DNA from: Macrobrachium rosenbergii
Lineage: Eukaryota > Arthropoda > Malacostraca > Decapoda > Palaemonidae
Assembly (NCBI RefSeq): GCF_040412425.1
Contig: NC_089795.1
Coordinates: forward strand, 76,677,663 to 76,741,662
Length of the DNA: 64,000 nt
Direction: 5' to 3'
Under the pieces are notes generated by a model. That model was not told the DNA's origin and did not search any database. It saw only the letters and a list, made by a program, of their open reading frames with translations. Positions 1 through 11,734 of this stretch are shown here, one piece after another (the first letter of the stretch is position 1; each line of letters starts with the position of its first letter). Both the position numbers and the translations under genes were made by a program.

Positions 1-149
1 AAAAAAAGATAATCTTTACATAAATAATAAACATTAATAAATCCTTCATTATAAGAAGCTCCTCGGCAACTTAACCTACGTTTTTGTAATTTTCCTACGG
101 AAAAAAATATTGTCATTTATCAAAAATATACATGAACATTAATAGTCCC

Positions 150-190
150 TTGAGCAAGCGTCCGTGTTGGCGCTAGGTCAGCTTAAACCG
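150..190 (+). repeat. Diverged copy of a short dispersed repeat
   Basis: This stretch resembles the hairpin repeat at 19680-19725. Both carry TGAGCAAG, then CCGTG, TTGGC or CTGGC, and a GTCAGCTTAA or GCCAGCTTAA end. The hairpin arms are less well preserved here. It is probably a fragment of a dispersed non-coding repeat; its function is unknown. Confidence 0.4.
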
Positions 191-462
191 TCAACGGCAG
201 TACCTAAAAAGCAATATTCAAAAACCGACACAACTTCCTCCAATCGAGTTAAGGATAACTTCATTAACGCTCTGATGAAACCACTTGCATCACCTGAAAA
301 ACGACCCCTCCCAAGGCCGCGTTTGGTGCAATATGTCGTAACTTTTACCAGGTTTTCTATAGCTGTGGAAGCAATTGCTAAAAGCACTAGATATATAATT
401 ATATATAATATATATATAATTATACATATATAATGCACATACACAAACTTACTGTAGGTGTG

Positions 463-857
463 CCTATACCCATATCTGTATCATACCCGTACCCATATCT
501 GTACCATGCCCATAGCCACACCAATACCCATAACCATACCCATATCCATATCTGTATCATACTCATACCCATATCTGTACCATACCCATAACCATACCTA
601 CTGTATACCCACACCCATATCCACTCCATACCCATACCCATATCCGTACCATATTCTTACCTATATCCATAACTGTACCATACCCATGCCCATACTGATA
701 CCCATACCCCTATCTGTACCATACCCATACCTATAGCCTACCCACACCCGTACCAGTACCCATACCCATATCCTTACCATACCCATACCTATAACCATAC
801 CCATACCCATATCCATTCCATACCCATATCCATACCCATACCATACAATTCCCATAC
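463..857. repeat. CCCATA-type minisatellite with higher-order structure
   Basis: About 395 bp are built from imperfect CCCATAC and CCATATC units, interspersed with CTGTACCATAC. A longer unit (CCCATATCTGTACCATAC) recurs, so the array has a higher-order period on top of the hexamer. All C-rich runs lie on the plus strand, giving strong strand asymmetry. Both strands stay open by chance and would encode Tyr/Pro/Ile- or Met/Gly-rich peptides, which I regard as non-genic. Confidence 0.9.
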
Positions 858-886
858 TTTCCGGTCGTATACAAACATCATAAAAC

Positions 887-1195
887 ATGGAAAAGGGAAA
901 AGGGATGAGGGAAGGGGGAGGGGGAGGGATGGGAAACGAGGAGGGGAGAAGAGGAGGAAGGGAGGGGGATTATCGTTTTCCCATGATGGGGTTGAGGTCC
1001 CTGGGAATGATGTCCTTCCAAATCTATAAACATTTAATCATTTGGTTTTCCATGAGGGAGTTGAGCTCCCAGTTTTGGGGAGGAGGGAGGGAGGGAGGGG
1101 AGGGGGAGGAAGTGGGGGCGAGGTCATGGGGGAGGGGGTGGGTGTTTGAGACAACCCTGCTTAAACCGGTTTTTGGAGGGGAGGGTGATGGCAGG
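887..1195. repeat. G-rich purine tract
   Basis: Runs of GGGAGGG, GGAGGAGG and GGGGGAGG are concentrated at 893-970 and 1076-1145, with a shorter run near 1175-1200. Two related pieces contain TTTTCCATGA or TTTCCCATGA followed by GGGGTTGAGGTCCC or GGAGTTGAGCTCCC, suggesting an internal duplication of ~90 bp. The density of G runs gives quadruplex potential on the plus strand. No gene is supported. Confidence 0.7.
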
Positions 1196-1400
1196 AGGTA
1201 GGACACAATACACACACCAGAAACAAAGCCAAGAAATTAATATATAATAGATATATCTGCACTATTGCACTAAATATATAAAGAATATGCAATAATATTC
1301 AGGCTGACATAAAATATACAAACAAGATATTACTAAGGATCCCTTTCTATATATATATACACATTATATATATTTATATACATAATATATGTAATACATA

Positions 1401-1402
<2 letters not shown>

Positions 1403-1469
<67 letters not shown>

Positions 1470-1473
1470 TATA
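1403..1473. repeat. (TA)n microsatellite
   Basis: Nearly pure TA dinucleotides with one GT interruption. The preceding ~70 bp are imperfect TA-rich sequence. Confidence 0.95.
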
Positions 1474-1589
1474 GAAACCAAACAAACAAGTTGATGCACG
1501 TACCGCAACAAGAGAAGTGTCAAAGAGAAAGAACACCGAAACGGAAAAGCAGTGAGTTCAGCGGTAATTCAGTTTTCAGGCTCACCGTC

Positions 1590-1672
1590 ACAAAGGTACC
1601 TAAGCAAATTTTGCGAATCCAATAACGCTTATGCAGTGAACTTGCGTTAACCATTAGGCCAACACACCAAGG
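1590..1672 (-). repeat. Possible relic of a tRNA-like SINE head
   Basis: On the minus strand the sequence starting near 1672 reads GTGTGTTGGCCTAATGGTTA, close to a tRNA 5' half with an A-box-like TGGCCTAATGG (1651-1661). A weak GATTCG element near 1610-1620 lies where a B box would be expected, but it has an extra T. No cloverleaf can be drawn convincingly, so an intact tRNA gene is excluded. Confidence 0.3.
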
Positions 1673-1673
1673 C

Positions 1674-2593
1674 TTAGCACAAAGAAAAGAGGTTCTTCCT
1701 TTTAGTTTTTTCTTTTAAAATTTACGAGAAGAACACTTAAACTTTGCGTGAACAGACGATTTCTCTATTATTGGATGCTACTGGAATAGGCCAGAACAAC
1801 CATCACTACGAGGTTCATTATGCAGCTACTGAATGAAAGATAAACTCCTTGTGCTGAAAACTCCGGAAGAATCATCAGATGCTTCATACTTTTTTGCCAT
1901 CGTTTCACCACATTTCAAACCATTACATCAATCCTAATTCATCATACATTTGCGCACACAATTAATCTCAACAGTTTTGACCTTTTTCATCGTCGCATTC
2001 AAGAAGCACACTTGCCCTCTGTAAAAGAGAATAGGCTCAACTATCTCGGCACACATTCCAACTTTTGCTCTCTTAAACACTCTTCCATATCACACCACTT
2101 TCAGCCCTCCTCTCTCTCGTCCTAATATCGTCTCCCCAGTCTCTTTTTTTTTTTTGTCCATTTTTTGTGAACCCCTTTCTCTGAATTTTCTCCCCCCAGC
2201 GCAACTTCCTTTGGCTCTTAGAATTCTTCCTCAAATTCACCTCGGTCATTTTAACAGCTCTCACACTTTTCCCTCTCTCACTTTCCTCCTGACTTTCTTA
2301 ATCTTCATCTTGAATACCTCGAAATGATTCTTTATCCTGTGCTTCAACTGCACTTCAAGCGGTCTCCTTTCCTTTTCCTCCACTTGCACTTCTTTTATTC
2401 CTTCGTCTTCTGCAAGCACTCCCTTTTGCACCAACCATCATATTCTTGAATTATTCTCACCAACTCTATGACAACGCATAGGGCATTGATGTGGGACTTA
2501 TAATTCCATGCCAAAATCTAATGGAAAACACTTTTTGGAAACACCATATTTTTTTTAGGGAAGCAGAGCGCGCCGGCACACACACACATTTAT
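1674..2593. other. No gene seen; pyrimidine-rich stretch
   Basis: Positions 2085-2460 are strongly C/T biased on the plus strand, with runs of T and CTCTC. I see no convincing reading frame on either strand and no recognisable element. Confidence 0.5.
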
Positions 2594-2615
2594 TATATAT
2601 TTATGATATATATAC

Positions 2616-2704
<89 letters not shown>

Positions 2705-2738
2705 ACACATATATATACATATTTATATACATATATAG

Positions 2739-2826
<88 letters not shown>

Positions 2827-2827
2827 T
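2594..2827. repeat. Long (TA)n array with interruptions
   Basis: Two nearly pure TA blocks (about 2619-2700 and 2750-2812) are separated by TA/CA/GA-variant sequence. Long Tyr-Ile open frames across it on both strands are microsatellite artefacts. Confidence 0.95.
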
Positions 2828-3101
2828 ATAAACATACGAAAAAAACTTACATAAATGACATGACCACAAATTCATGCGTTTCGCTTAAAAGAGAAAAAAA
2901 AATGACTGCATTAAATTCGCTTAAAAGAGAAAAAAATTATTGCATTAAAATTCGTTTATTCTCAAAAGAATCGGTAGTTTCTGATAAAAGGTTACTGGAT
3001 TTCACTGAATTCCCCTTTCGTTTATGGGGCAAAAATTACCCCACAGTTACGAACACTGGCAAGGAATACTTAACAAGGCATACCGATTCTATGTATAAAC
3101 A

Positions 3102-3495
3102 AGTGAAAAATGCGCCGAAGAAACTTCGGCGCAATCGAGTTTTCTATACAGCGTATAATCAAGGCCACCGAAAATAGATCTATCTTTCGGTGGTCTCGGT
3201 ATAATGCTGTATGAGCCGCGGCCCATGAAACTTTAACCACTGCCCAGTGGTGGCCTATCCTATATCGTTGCCAGAAGCACTGTTATGGCTAACTTGAACC
3301 TTAAATAAAATAAAAACTACTGAGGCTAGAGGGCTGCAATTTGGTACGTTTGACAATTGGAGGGTGGATGATCAACATACCAATTTCCAGTCCTGTAGCC
3401 TCAGTAGTATTTAAGATCTGAGGGCGGACAGAATAAAGTGCGGACGGACAGACAAAGCCGGCACAATAGTTATCTTTTACAGACCACCAAAATGT
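3102..3495 (+). repeat. Multi-hairpin dispersed repeat, copy A
   Basis: First of three copies (others 8444-8884 plus and 39084-39490 minus). It is a chain of hairpins. A perfect 9-bp stem GCGCCGAAG/CTTCGGCGC with an AAA loop spans 3112-3132. A ~28-bp imperfect stem spans 3146-3212 with the palindrome ATAGATCTAT at its apex. A small stem CCACT/AGTGG lies at 3237-3250. A long inverted repeat starts with ACTACTGAGGCTA and closes with TAGCCTCAGTAGT at 3312-3410. The 3' part carries GCGGACAGA-type units and ends in GGCACAATAG. No protein is encoded. I recall similar sequence in shrimp transcripts, but its transposition mechanism is unknown to me. Confidence 0.85.
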
Positions 3496-5106
3496 TGCCT
3501 TCCAAAATTTAAAAGTCTGAGATGTTTAGCAAGAGATACTAGATTATTAAAAGTTACTTAACGAAAAGAGTTGTCAATAATATCTGATTATTCATTACAG
3601 GTAAAATAATCGAAAAATTAAATTCCACCTAGCCGTCCTACAATTCTCTACATTTTATTGCAACAACCTCTCTGGCAACTGGAAAAAAAAACTGTATATG
3701 TCAACTAGCATTTCCGTACTACGCACACAAAATCCCCAAGTCTGTATAAATACTTGGTGTCTGTAATATGACCTACCTTTGCCTAAGCTTTTGTCTCTAT
3801 ATGCAACGGACAATCATATCGGTATTGCTTAACGCTAAACTTAAAAACATCGACCTGGACGACGAAACACTCTGACATGTAAATCGACCGAACTGGAAAG
3901 AAACGGGAGAACGCCATAAATGCTGGTAAATGACGATCAAAGCAAATTCATCTCAGTATTAGACGAGAGGCGACGTTTTTCATTATCTAAAGGGGTTACT
4001 TGATGAAAATGCAATGGGATCTGCCCCTCATCTGCTGGACCTACTTAATGCAACGGGTTACCCTGTGTCTTCGTGGGCAACATGAAAGGAATCCAGGAAG
4101 ATAGGGTATCACTTAGGGAAGCTCACCCAGGCGTCTACAGTAGGCGGTTGGAAAAGGGGGTACACAGCCGATAGCGGCTAATATATGCGAATACATTACT
4201 GTCTCCGGATTGAAAAACTTTTCCTTTTCTCTCTCTCTCCCGCTCCCTCTCTCTTTTATGTGGTAGTTTTCCCTGTTTTCCGAATTGCGTCCCTCCTCTA
4301 GACATCACTTATCCGTCCACTGTAGCGGAGTATCAAAATACAAAATAGCTCATATTGAAGGTCTAAGATATATATAATGCAACCGAATACATGATGAAGA
4401 AAACTTCGTGTATCAGACGAAGAGATAAGTGGGACTAATTAATCTGGCATTAAATCCCAAATTAACATTCTCCGAAGGTTGAATTGAATATCCAAGTAAC
4501 TTTCGTCTAGAAAGATGTATTCCCACTTTCCTTGTTAAACTCTTGCTCTCTCCAGATGAGTGAATTACCGTTTATTCAGAAGAACTGAATTCCTACTTAA
4601 ACTTCACGAGAAAATCTGAGACCAATCGCTGATATCACACACGAAAATTTCAACAATGATCGAGACGGCAAATCCTGGCCCCATGGACGTTACGTACCGC
4701 CCTCAAGCTCGGACCAAAGCGCCTTTATATTTCAAGTGGTGTGAGAGGCTGGAAAGGGGAGGGGGAGATGACAAGTGTACGCGTGGAGGAGAGTTAATTA
4801 CATATCATCGTTGTTACACACAAAAATAGCAATATACAGATACTCGTGTCACTTCATCTCAGAAGCATTTAAAATTATCACTCAAAAGGCTTATCTAGAA
4901 ACGCTACTTAGGTGAACAACTCATAAGAGTGAGGCTGCTGATAAAAGCAGCTTCTTCGAGAAAAATGGGATAAATTCCAATAAAAACAACAGACAATGGT
5001 CACTGGAAAAAATGACTACTTAACCGACCTAGAATCAGACCTAGATAAAGAATTACCTTTCTTCACTCGTTGCCATCAAATATCCAAACAAACAGTATTT
5101 GGCTTG

Positions 5107-5109
<3 letters not shown>
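3496..5109. other. No feature recognised
   Basis: AT-rich unique-looking sequence with a short CT-rich patch at 4227-4256. No convincing coding region, tRNA or repeat is visible. Confidence 0.55.

Positions 5110-5141
<32 letters not shown>
5110..5141. repeat. (GA)n microsatellite
   Basis: Pure AG dinucleotide run of about 16 units. Confidence 0.95.
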
Positions 5142-5143
<2 letters not shown>

Positions 5144-6105
5144 CACATCATGATGGCGTGCGAGGCAGTCTTACGAATCCTCAGGGTCCACAGGCATTAT
5201 TGCGGGTCTCGTTCCATCCCTTTGATGGCAGACCATCCGAGAGAGTCTTCCGCTTCTGAAGACAATTGGTCTTTTCTGTCTCTCTCCCCCTTTCATTCAC
5301 TTGCTTCAAAAAAGAAGAGAAGGACATTTCTCCTCCTCTGACCGCAGCAGACAAGAAAGCGCTCTTTTAAGCCTAGTGTAAAACAGCGACTCATGGCATT
5401 TGAAGGAAGTGTTTACCCAATATGCCCCGGCCACTTTCATCGTGGCGAGATATTATCATTTAAATGCGATTTCCAGTTTATTCTGTTGCGGGAATACAAT
5501 GCTTGAATGATGGAATGGCCGATGCTGAATATACTGCTAGACACGTCTTGAATTCCTCTGACGCTTACACAAGGAGAGAGACAGAGAATGAGAGAGAGAC
5601 TGCAAATACAATCATGGATTAATATCAAAAGAACTATGATAGTTCACTTTTCTTTGTTGGCATACGATAAAGTGGTATACTTAACAGACAAGACAATATC
5701 TCACCAAAGCGAGGATGATACAACAAATTACTAAAATCAGTATGTAAGATCACCCTGCGATATATACCAGACCTCAGAGCGCGATACTAATTAGACGTTA
5801 TATATATACGGATGGTATCTGAAGGCACCAATTAATTAACCCGTCAGATAGAGGAGTAATTACCAGCCACTAACACTCATTCAAGTCAACACAAAACTAA
5901 CGCTCGTGTGTGGCACTGATATAATCTCGACTCAAAGTCAAATGAACATGGCAGTGAACAAGGCACCAGGAAAACTTCGGATGGTAACACGAGATGGGCG
6001 GATGTAACTTGTACCGAGATGTTTACCAGCATCTTGATGTGCAAGACCCGCAGAAGTCATTATAATTTCCTGATGGGGATGCAGATGGCGTGGGCGTGAA
6101 CATCT

Positions 6106-6106
<1 letters not shown>
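5142..6106. other. No feature recognised
   Basis: No reading frame with recognisable motifs is visible. A short purine-rich patch (GAGAGAGAC types) lies at 5573-5601. Confidence 0.5.

Positions 6107-6157
<51 letters not shown>
6107..6157. repeat. (GT)n microsatellite
   Basis: Pure GT run of about 25 units. The minus-strand poly-His/Thr frames across it are artefacts. Confidence 0.95.
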
Positions 6158-6158
<1 letters not shown>

Positions 6159-7079
6159 CAACGTAACAATGAAGAGGTTGTTCGTGTAAACAAAAAGATC
6201 CTCTGATTGTGAATGCAGAAAGAGGGTACATCTTCCAATCTTTCCTTATTAACTAAACTAAAAAAACACTTCTTTTAAATTACTTAAAATAAGGCCATTC
6301 AAGCCTCGAACTGAGAAGGAAATTGGAATACTAGATTTGTTGAAGAAAGAAATGCGAGAAATGATGGCGATAATGATGGCGATCAGGCCCTTCCTGCCTG
6401 CAGTTGAATTATGTATTAAACCTTCAAGTAAATGAATGAAATTAGCTTACACACCTAGCCACCAATACCAACTTACATAAGAAAGCAAAAGGAGGATAGC
6501 AATCCCTGGGTTAAGAAAGGCCCACACAGCATTCCCAACAAAACATATCCTACCCCTACTGTAATAAAAACATCGTTGGTAAAGAAGTGTCCTTGAATAT
6601 AATCTCTTCATTTCTCAATGCAAATGATTCTTGATGGTGAAAACATCTCAAAACTTAGAACTTTAAAAGCCTAATTTAAATGTAGAGCAAAATAGTATCA
6701 TCATCACACACACACACCTATAGGCTATCTTGAATAACCAAATTAGCTTAAATCATGTTCGGAAGATGACGATGGTGATGAAGAAGAAGAAGAAGAAAAA
6801 AACCAGTGCTCGAAAACATTCTACTGTTTTCCGCAGAAGATTCCATATTGATCTGCTACAGTATTTAGTTGCGATTCCACTCTTAACTTTATCAGATGAG
6901 CTTTTGTTTATAAACAAATCCATCTAAAGAAATAAAAAGCTACACTGCGTAACAAATACGGAGATGTCGAATTTGATGATAAAAGCAACACATTTAATAA
7001 TTTGGTGACTATGCTAAAAAACATGATATGCCTACATAAATATAAAAGATTACAAGCCTTATTCTGGCTTGCATTAAAC

Positions 7080-7082
<3 letters not shown>
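6158..7082. other. No feature recognised
   Basis: AT-rich sequence with a short (GAA)n tract at 6780-6798. No gene is supported. Confidence 0.5.

Positions 7083-7146
<64 letters not shown>
7083..7146. repeat. (GA)n microsatellite
   Basis: Pure GA run of about 32 units, ending GACAGAGAG. Confidence 0.95.
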
Positions 7147-7153
<7 letters not shown>

Positions 7154-8443
7154 CTAACAAATGAAGCCACTCTTATCAAGCTCACCTTACAGAGTGGGCG
7201 AATGGGAGGTATGGGTCACATATTTTTCAGGTATACATGTAATAAAATTTCCCTAACAATGGCTGCAGCAGTTTATGGAGGAAATTAAGGCATTAAAATT
7301 CTGCATACAACTGTGTGCTCATAAAAAGAACGAGTATCGAACAATTGTTTCAGGCCCTGACCAAGTTAATTAGTGCCCGCTTCTTCAGAGCGAGCTAAGT
7401 CCTATATGTAGATGAAGGATTTTAGTGTTACTACTATGCACCATTAATTCAAAGGCACAAAAAATGAAAATGCAATGCTGACGATTTCTATACAACGCAC
7501 TGGTAGGTTGAAACAAATAAAAAAGGGAAATTTAGGTATTATAAATATTTATATACGTTCTATTAAAAAGGATAGCAGCATCAGCCGAATGGATTTTGTT
7601 ATATCTCGTCAGTCATAATTATTCTCGTTTCGTCAATATGGATGTTTAACAAAATCTGGCCAATAATATTTTTAGTCAAAAGAATCATAAGGTCATTCTG
7701 ATTCTTATTCATTTACTCAGTACTAAAGACACTAAGGGATTAAGCATCGGGCAGTAAGTCAAACAAGGAGAGTAGACAAAACAGATTTCTATGTACACTT
7801 ACAGGCTAAAAGTCAAAATAGTCAATGAGAATACACTTTCAACAAAATACAAACATTTTCTACGTATACTTAACAAAGCACAAACATTTTCTATACATAC
7901 CGTTGCTCATACTATGAAAAGCATTCTTCCTAAGATGACACGAACTAATCATATTTTCTAAGAAAGTATGGGACATAAAGGTGAAAAGAAAGGTGAAGTG
8001 TGGATTCCGATTTGCCAGGGAAGGCAGTGAGGCAATTTCCATACTAAAACGTATCATTCCTTTCGTACGAATTCTCTCACTCAATATGCGGGTTGGAAGT
8101 GCACCCGTTCAAATATATCCCTTGCTGAAATAACAGCGGGTTTGTTTATCTAACCTGAAGAGTGGTAATAAAAGCGTTGTTTAAAATCAGTAAGGGAAGA
8201 GATTTGGCAGCTGACGTGAGTTGCGCGCGCACCGTGAGTAGTGAAGCTCGATGGAGTCGCAGTAGTCGTAGTAGAAGTAGCAGTAGGTTTCGCAACTCGA
8301 AAAGATATATTTCTTAACAGCATAATAATAGCAATACTACCGACTTAAAATTATCAACAGGTTCTCTTTCTAAAATTGCATGATAGATCACTGTTCGCTT
8401 ATATACCAGCCAGACTGAAAATGGCTTCATTGCAGATGGAAAC
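7147..8443. other. No feature recognised
   Basis: No gene or known repeat is visible. A small trinucleotide-like patch (GTAGTAGAAGTAGCAGTAGG) lies near 8269-8288, after a GCGCGCGC run at 8222-8229. Confidence 0.5.
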
Positions 8444-8884
8444 AGGTAAAAAATGCGCCAAAGTTTCTTCGGTGCAATGGAGCTTTCTGTATACCGTGTA
8501 ATCAAGGCCACCGAAAACAGATCTAACTTCCGGTGGCCTCCGTATAATGCTGTATGAGCCGCGGCCCAAGAAACTTTAACCACGGCCCCGTGGTGGCCTA
8601 TCTTATATCGTTGCCAGAGGCACGATTATAGCTAACTTTAACTTTAAGTAAAATAAAAGCTATTGAGGCTAGAGGGCTGCAATTTGGTATGTTTGATGAT
8701 TGGAGGGTGGATGATCAACATACCAATTTGCATCCATCTAGCCTCAGTAGTTTTTAAGATCTAGGGGCGGACAGAAAAAGTGCGGACAGGAAAAAGCGTG
8801 GACAGAATAAAGTGCGGACGGAATAAAGTGCGGACGGACAGACAACACGGGCACAATAGTTTTCTTTCACAGAAAACTAAAATG
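8444..8884 (+). repeat. Multi-hairpin dispersed repeat, copy B
   Basis: Same family as 3102-3495, with the same order of hairpins. The small stem here is CCACG/CGTGG (8580-8593), against CCACT/AGTGG in copy A, so both sides changed together. The 3' part is longer than in copy A because the GCGGACAGAATAAAGT-type unit is repeated about five times (8767-8845). The first hairpin has one wobble pair and one mismatch here. The element ends with GGCACAATAGTTTTC and an imperfect inverted pair AGTTTTCTT/AGAAAACT. Confidence 0.85.
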
Positions 8885-9425
8885 CAAGATATTTCTTTGT
8901 TCCTTCTGGGGATTTACTCCTCTTTTAAGTTTTCCTCGGTTTTTTGGTGTCATAAAATTTGATTTCGATTATAAACGGTACACGTTAATTATACCAGTTT
9001 AAATATTTCAGTAACATAACAAAGATTTCTTTGGTACATAGTCAACAATCCTTGCCCAATGCCCATTTGAAAAATCTACTCATCTAAAGCAAGCTAAATT
9101 CATCTCTCGTAGCTTGCTAAGTAAAGCACAGATTTCACCTACGCACCATTCACTACTTTTAATCCGATAGCTTATGTATAGCCTCTAAAAGTCCTGATTA
9201 ACCTGAATTTTTCCGGGGAGAAAAAGGGTCTCTGACTTAGAAATTAAAATAAACTCAGCATTCATCCAGCTAAACTCGATGCCGCCGACGGAGTACTGTT
9301 TACAATGTCTTTGAGTACTGTCTACACAACAGACTATACTAATTTGGATCTAAAATACATCAACTCACATTAATAGGTTGCAGCTAATGCCGGATAATCC
9401 CAAAACGAGACTCTGCAAAATAATC
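8885..9425. other. No feature recognised
   Basis: AT-rich sequence; no gene or repeat is visible. Confidence 0.5.
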
Positions 9426-9426
9426 A

Positions 9427-9487
<61 letters not shown>
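9426..9487. repeat. (CT)n microsatellite
   Basis: CT run with a single CTGT interruption near 9446. Confidence 0.95.
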
Positions 9488-9490
<3 letters not shown>

Positions 9491-9639
9491 CATATGTCCA
9501 GCTGGTCCTAAGTCTGCTTTTGCTTAGATAGACGTATTCGGTGAAACTCATCATATGACCAAAGCATGGTTTTGCAGCCTCATACTCTGTACGTTATCGC
9601 AAAAGACCGGAAAGTAATAAGATACTGCATCATAGAGCA

Positions 9640-10740
9640 CTGAATATGCTTGGATGTGTTGCAGAAGGTAAGGACTGCAGGATGGCCGCTTTGTTTAAGG
9701 AAAGAAAGCTGGATACTTTAGTATACTGAGTGCGTGCAACGACGGAAAAGACAGTGATTGCTTAGGGTAGGCGAAAGGTGTAGGACTAGGGAAGATGTAG
9801 CACTTTGTCAGGGAGACTCTGGGGACGGGTAAAAGAGCAAAAATGCTGTTACAGGATCACTGGGGTGAAACTGAGTGCGGCAAAAGAAAGTTGTAATTGT
9901 GAATGTGTATAGATCAGGGTCGGAAAGGAATGAGTGAAAGTGTGTTTTTGGGAGTTAGAATTTATGCCCTGCTGTGAATGGAAAACATAAGAGGTTTGTT
10001 GTGCTAAGGTGATTAAAAAACAAAGGTAAGTGTCAGAGAAAGATATGGTGTCGTGGGCAGACAGAGAGTTCCTGGAGTAGATGAGAACGGTGCCTTGTGG
10101 AAATGTGGAAAGGAAGATGATTGTTGGAAATAAATGGTTTCCAGAGGAAAAATTCATAATTATATTTGAAAAAAAGTTTTTAAATTACTCTTTGCTAAAA
10201 GCAGATTGCAGAGCTTTCTGATGATGTAATGGCAAGGAATGATCGGTATTTTGTTGAAGTTAAGGAAAATGGAAGTTTAAGTTGCATTGGAAAGGGAGTA
10301 AATATGTTAAAAGGGTCTTAGGATAAGTGAATTTAATATGGAAAATGGATAAAAACTGAACAAAAACTGGCCCAGAGTCAAAGACACAGATACTGAAGGA
10401 GTATAGATAGGAAGAGGGTGAACAATTCCAGGATAGGGTCATACAGTGAGCCGGAAGTAATTGGGTTTAAAGATGGAGGGAAGAAAGAGTGAAAACAGTA
10501 AATGAGAAGTTTAGTCACAAACGCAGAGTATTAGGAATGCAGGAAATGAATAAGGTTACTGAGATGAAGGAGAGAGAGGGAGAAAAAGACAGTATAGAAT
10601 AAAACAAGGGACTACGGAAAGAATACGCAAGTTGTTCTACAAGGAAGCTAGTGTCGAGAAGAAGACTGATGAGTAAATGGATGTTAGATCTCAAGACGCA
10701 GACTGAAAGATGCTGTCAACAGATCTGCTGCATCTTTATG
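9640..10740 (+). pseudogene. Decayed LINE endonuclease domain and linker
   Basis: No long frame survives, but translating short blocks in shifting frames gives ordered pieces of a LINE apurinic-type endonuclease. Block 1 (9640-9732) reads NMLGCVAEG, then KDCRMAALFKERKLDTLV, where LSET with its catalytic Glu would follow but a stop occurs. Block 2 (about 9888-9912) reads VVIVNVYRSGSER, matching the internal IVNVYAP-type strand. Block 3 (10045-10095) reads YGVVGRQRVPGVDENGA. Block 4 (10095-10141) reads ERKMIVGNKWF, matching the conserved GNTWF region. The basic, charged stretch to ~10740 resembles the linker before a reverse transcriptase. The usual GDLN motif is broken. This fits an RTE-like or related LINE; clade is inferred, and domain identity rests on motif order. 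Confidence 0.7.
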
Positions 10741-11734
10741 GTTCCTCTGCAGTTACAGGTTTAACTTCAGTTTTATCATCGTTTTTTCTCCCGTTCAGAG
10801 CCAAAGGCCGCAATAAATCAGTAATTTCGTTTGGACTCAAAAGTCCATTTGTATTATATTTTATCACCAAAACATTGTGCGCCTATGTGTGGGAGGGGCT
10901 GTGACTTTACGCAAAGACTTGATTGGCTAATCTAATATTAAAAACTGGCGTCGCAATCATCAATGTTTTCAGCTTAGTTTCAATTGTCATCATACAATAT
11001 ACGCGGTCATGACTCGTTAGCGAATTTTAGGTCTTTGGAAAGCCGTGTCCTCCGGATAACTAACAATAATAATATTGTTTAACGAGCAGAACATTTGAAA
11101 GGTTCATTTAAATATTAGTTATTTACTGTTTTCCCTCGATGTATAATTGTCTAGAATGCGAAAATATCAACACCTTCACAAATTACTCTGAAATTAACAG
11201 GAAAAAGACCAAGGTTCGTCAACAAGCCTTATTATTCTTTAAAAAATTCGTCCCGAAATTCCACCGACAAAAGAGAACCCCTTCCCAGACGAAAGAGGTA
11301 GACAGCACAGACAGGTCTAGCAGAAAAAACGGGATATGTAAATAGGATGAATTCAATTTCTTATACCATGCATATGCAAGTGCTTCTTGTAGATTTATAC
11401 GGGTATGTATTTGTACGTGTGTTAATGTATGGGAGTCGTTACGTAAACGGCACAATTAGATTATGTAGTTTTCTGAAACTTTTCCACAACCATCCTGCCA
11501 TTTGTATGGACAAAGTTGGTTTTACATTAGTTTATGGAACGAAATACAAAACGGCATTTGTTAGTTCTGTTAAATGGGATGCAGGGGTATAAATTTTGTG
11601 AAGGAATTTGTATTTCACGTTTAGTTTTCAACTATTCCATGAAATCTTTTTTTTTATATATATAAACCGTAATATAAGTGAGATCTAAAATTAATGAAAA
11701 TTATGGGGAGACTCGATAGTACTATAATCTATAA
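10741..11734. other. No feature recognised between two LINE remnants
   Basis: AT-rich sequence with no reverse-transcriptase motifs. The two LINE pieces on either side do not join as one element, because the downstream piece begins abruptly inside the RT domain. Confidence 0.5.

Noticed and set aside
1590..1672. Intact tRNA gene on the minus strand
   Set aside because: An A-box-like block is visible, but no acceptor stem or proper B box can be found, so it is kept only as a possible SINE relic.
2491..3177. 228-codon plus-strand open frame
   Set aside because: It reads through a (TA)n array into the multi-hairpin repeat; the composition is Tyr-Ile repeats followed by repeat sequence, with no domain.
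3102..3495. Treating the multi-hairpin repeat as a CRISPR-like or attachment-site array
   Set aside because: The hairpins differ from each other and there are no regular spacers. The unit is a dispersed eukaryotic repeat.
9849..10442. Minus-strand frames of 102 and 60 codons
   Set aside because: They are antisense shadows of the decayed plus-strand LINE endonuclease region.
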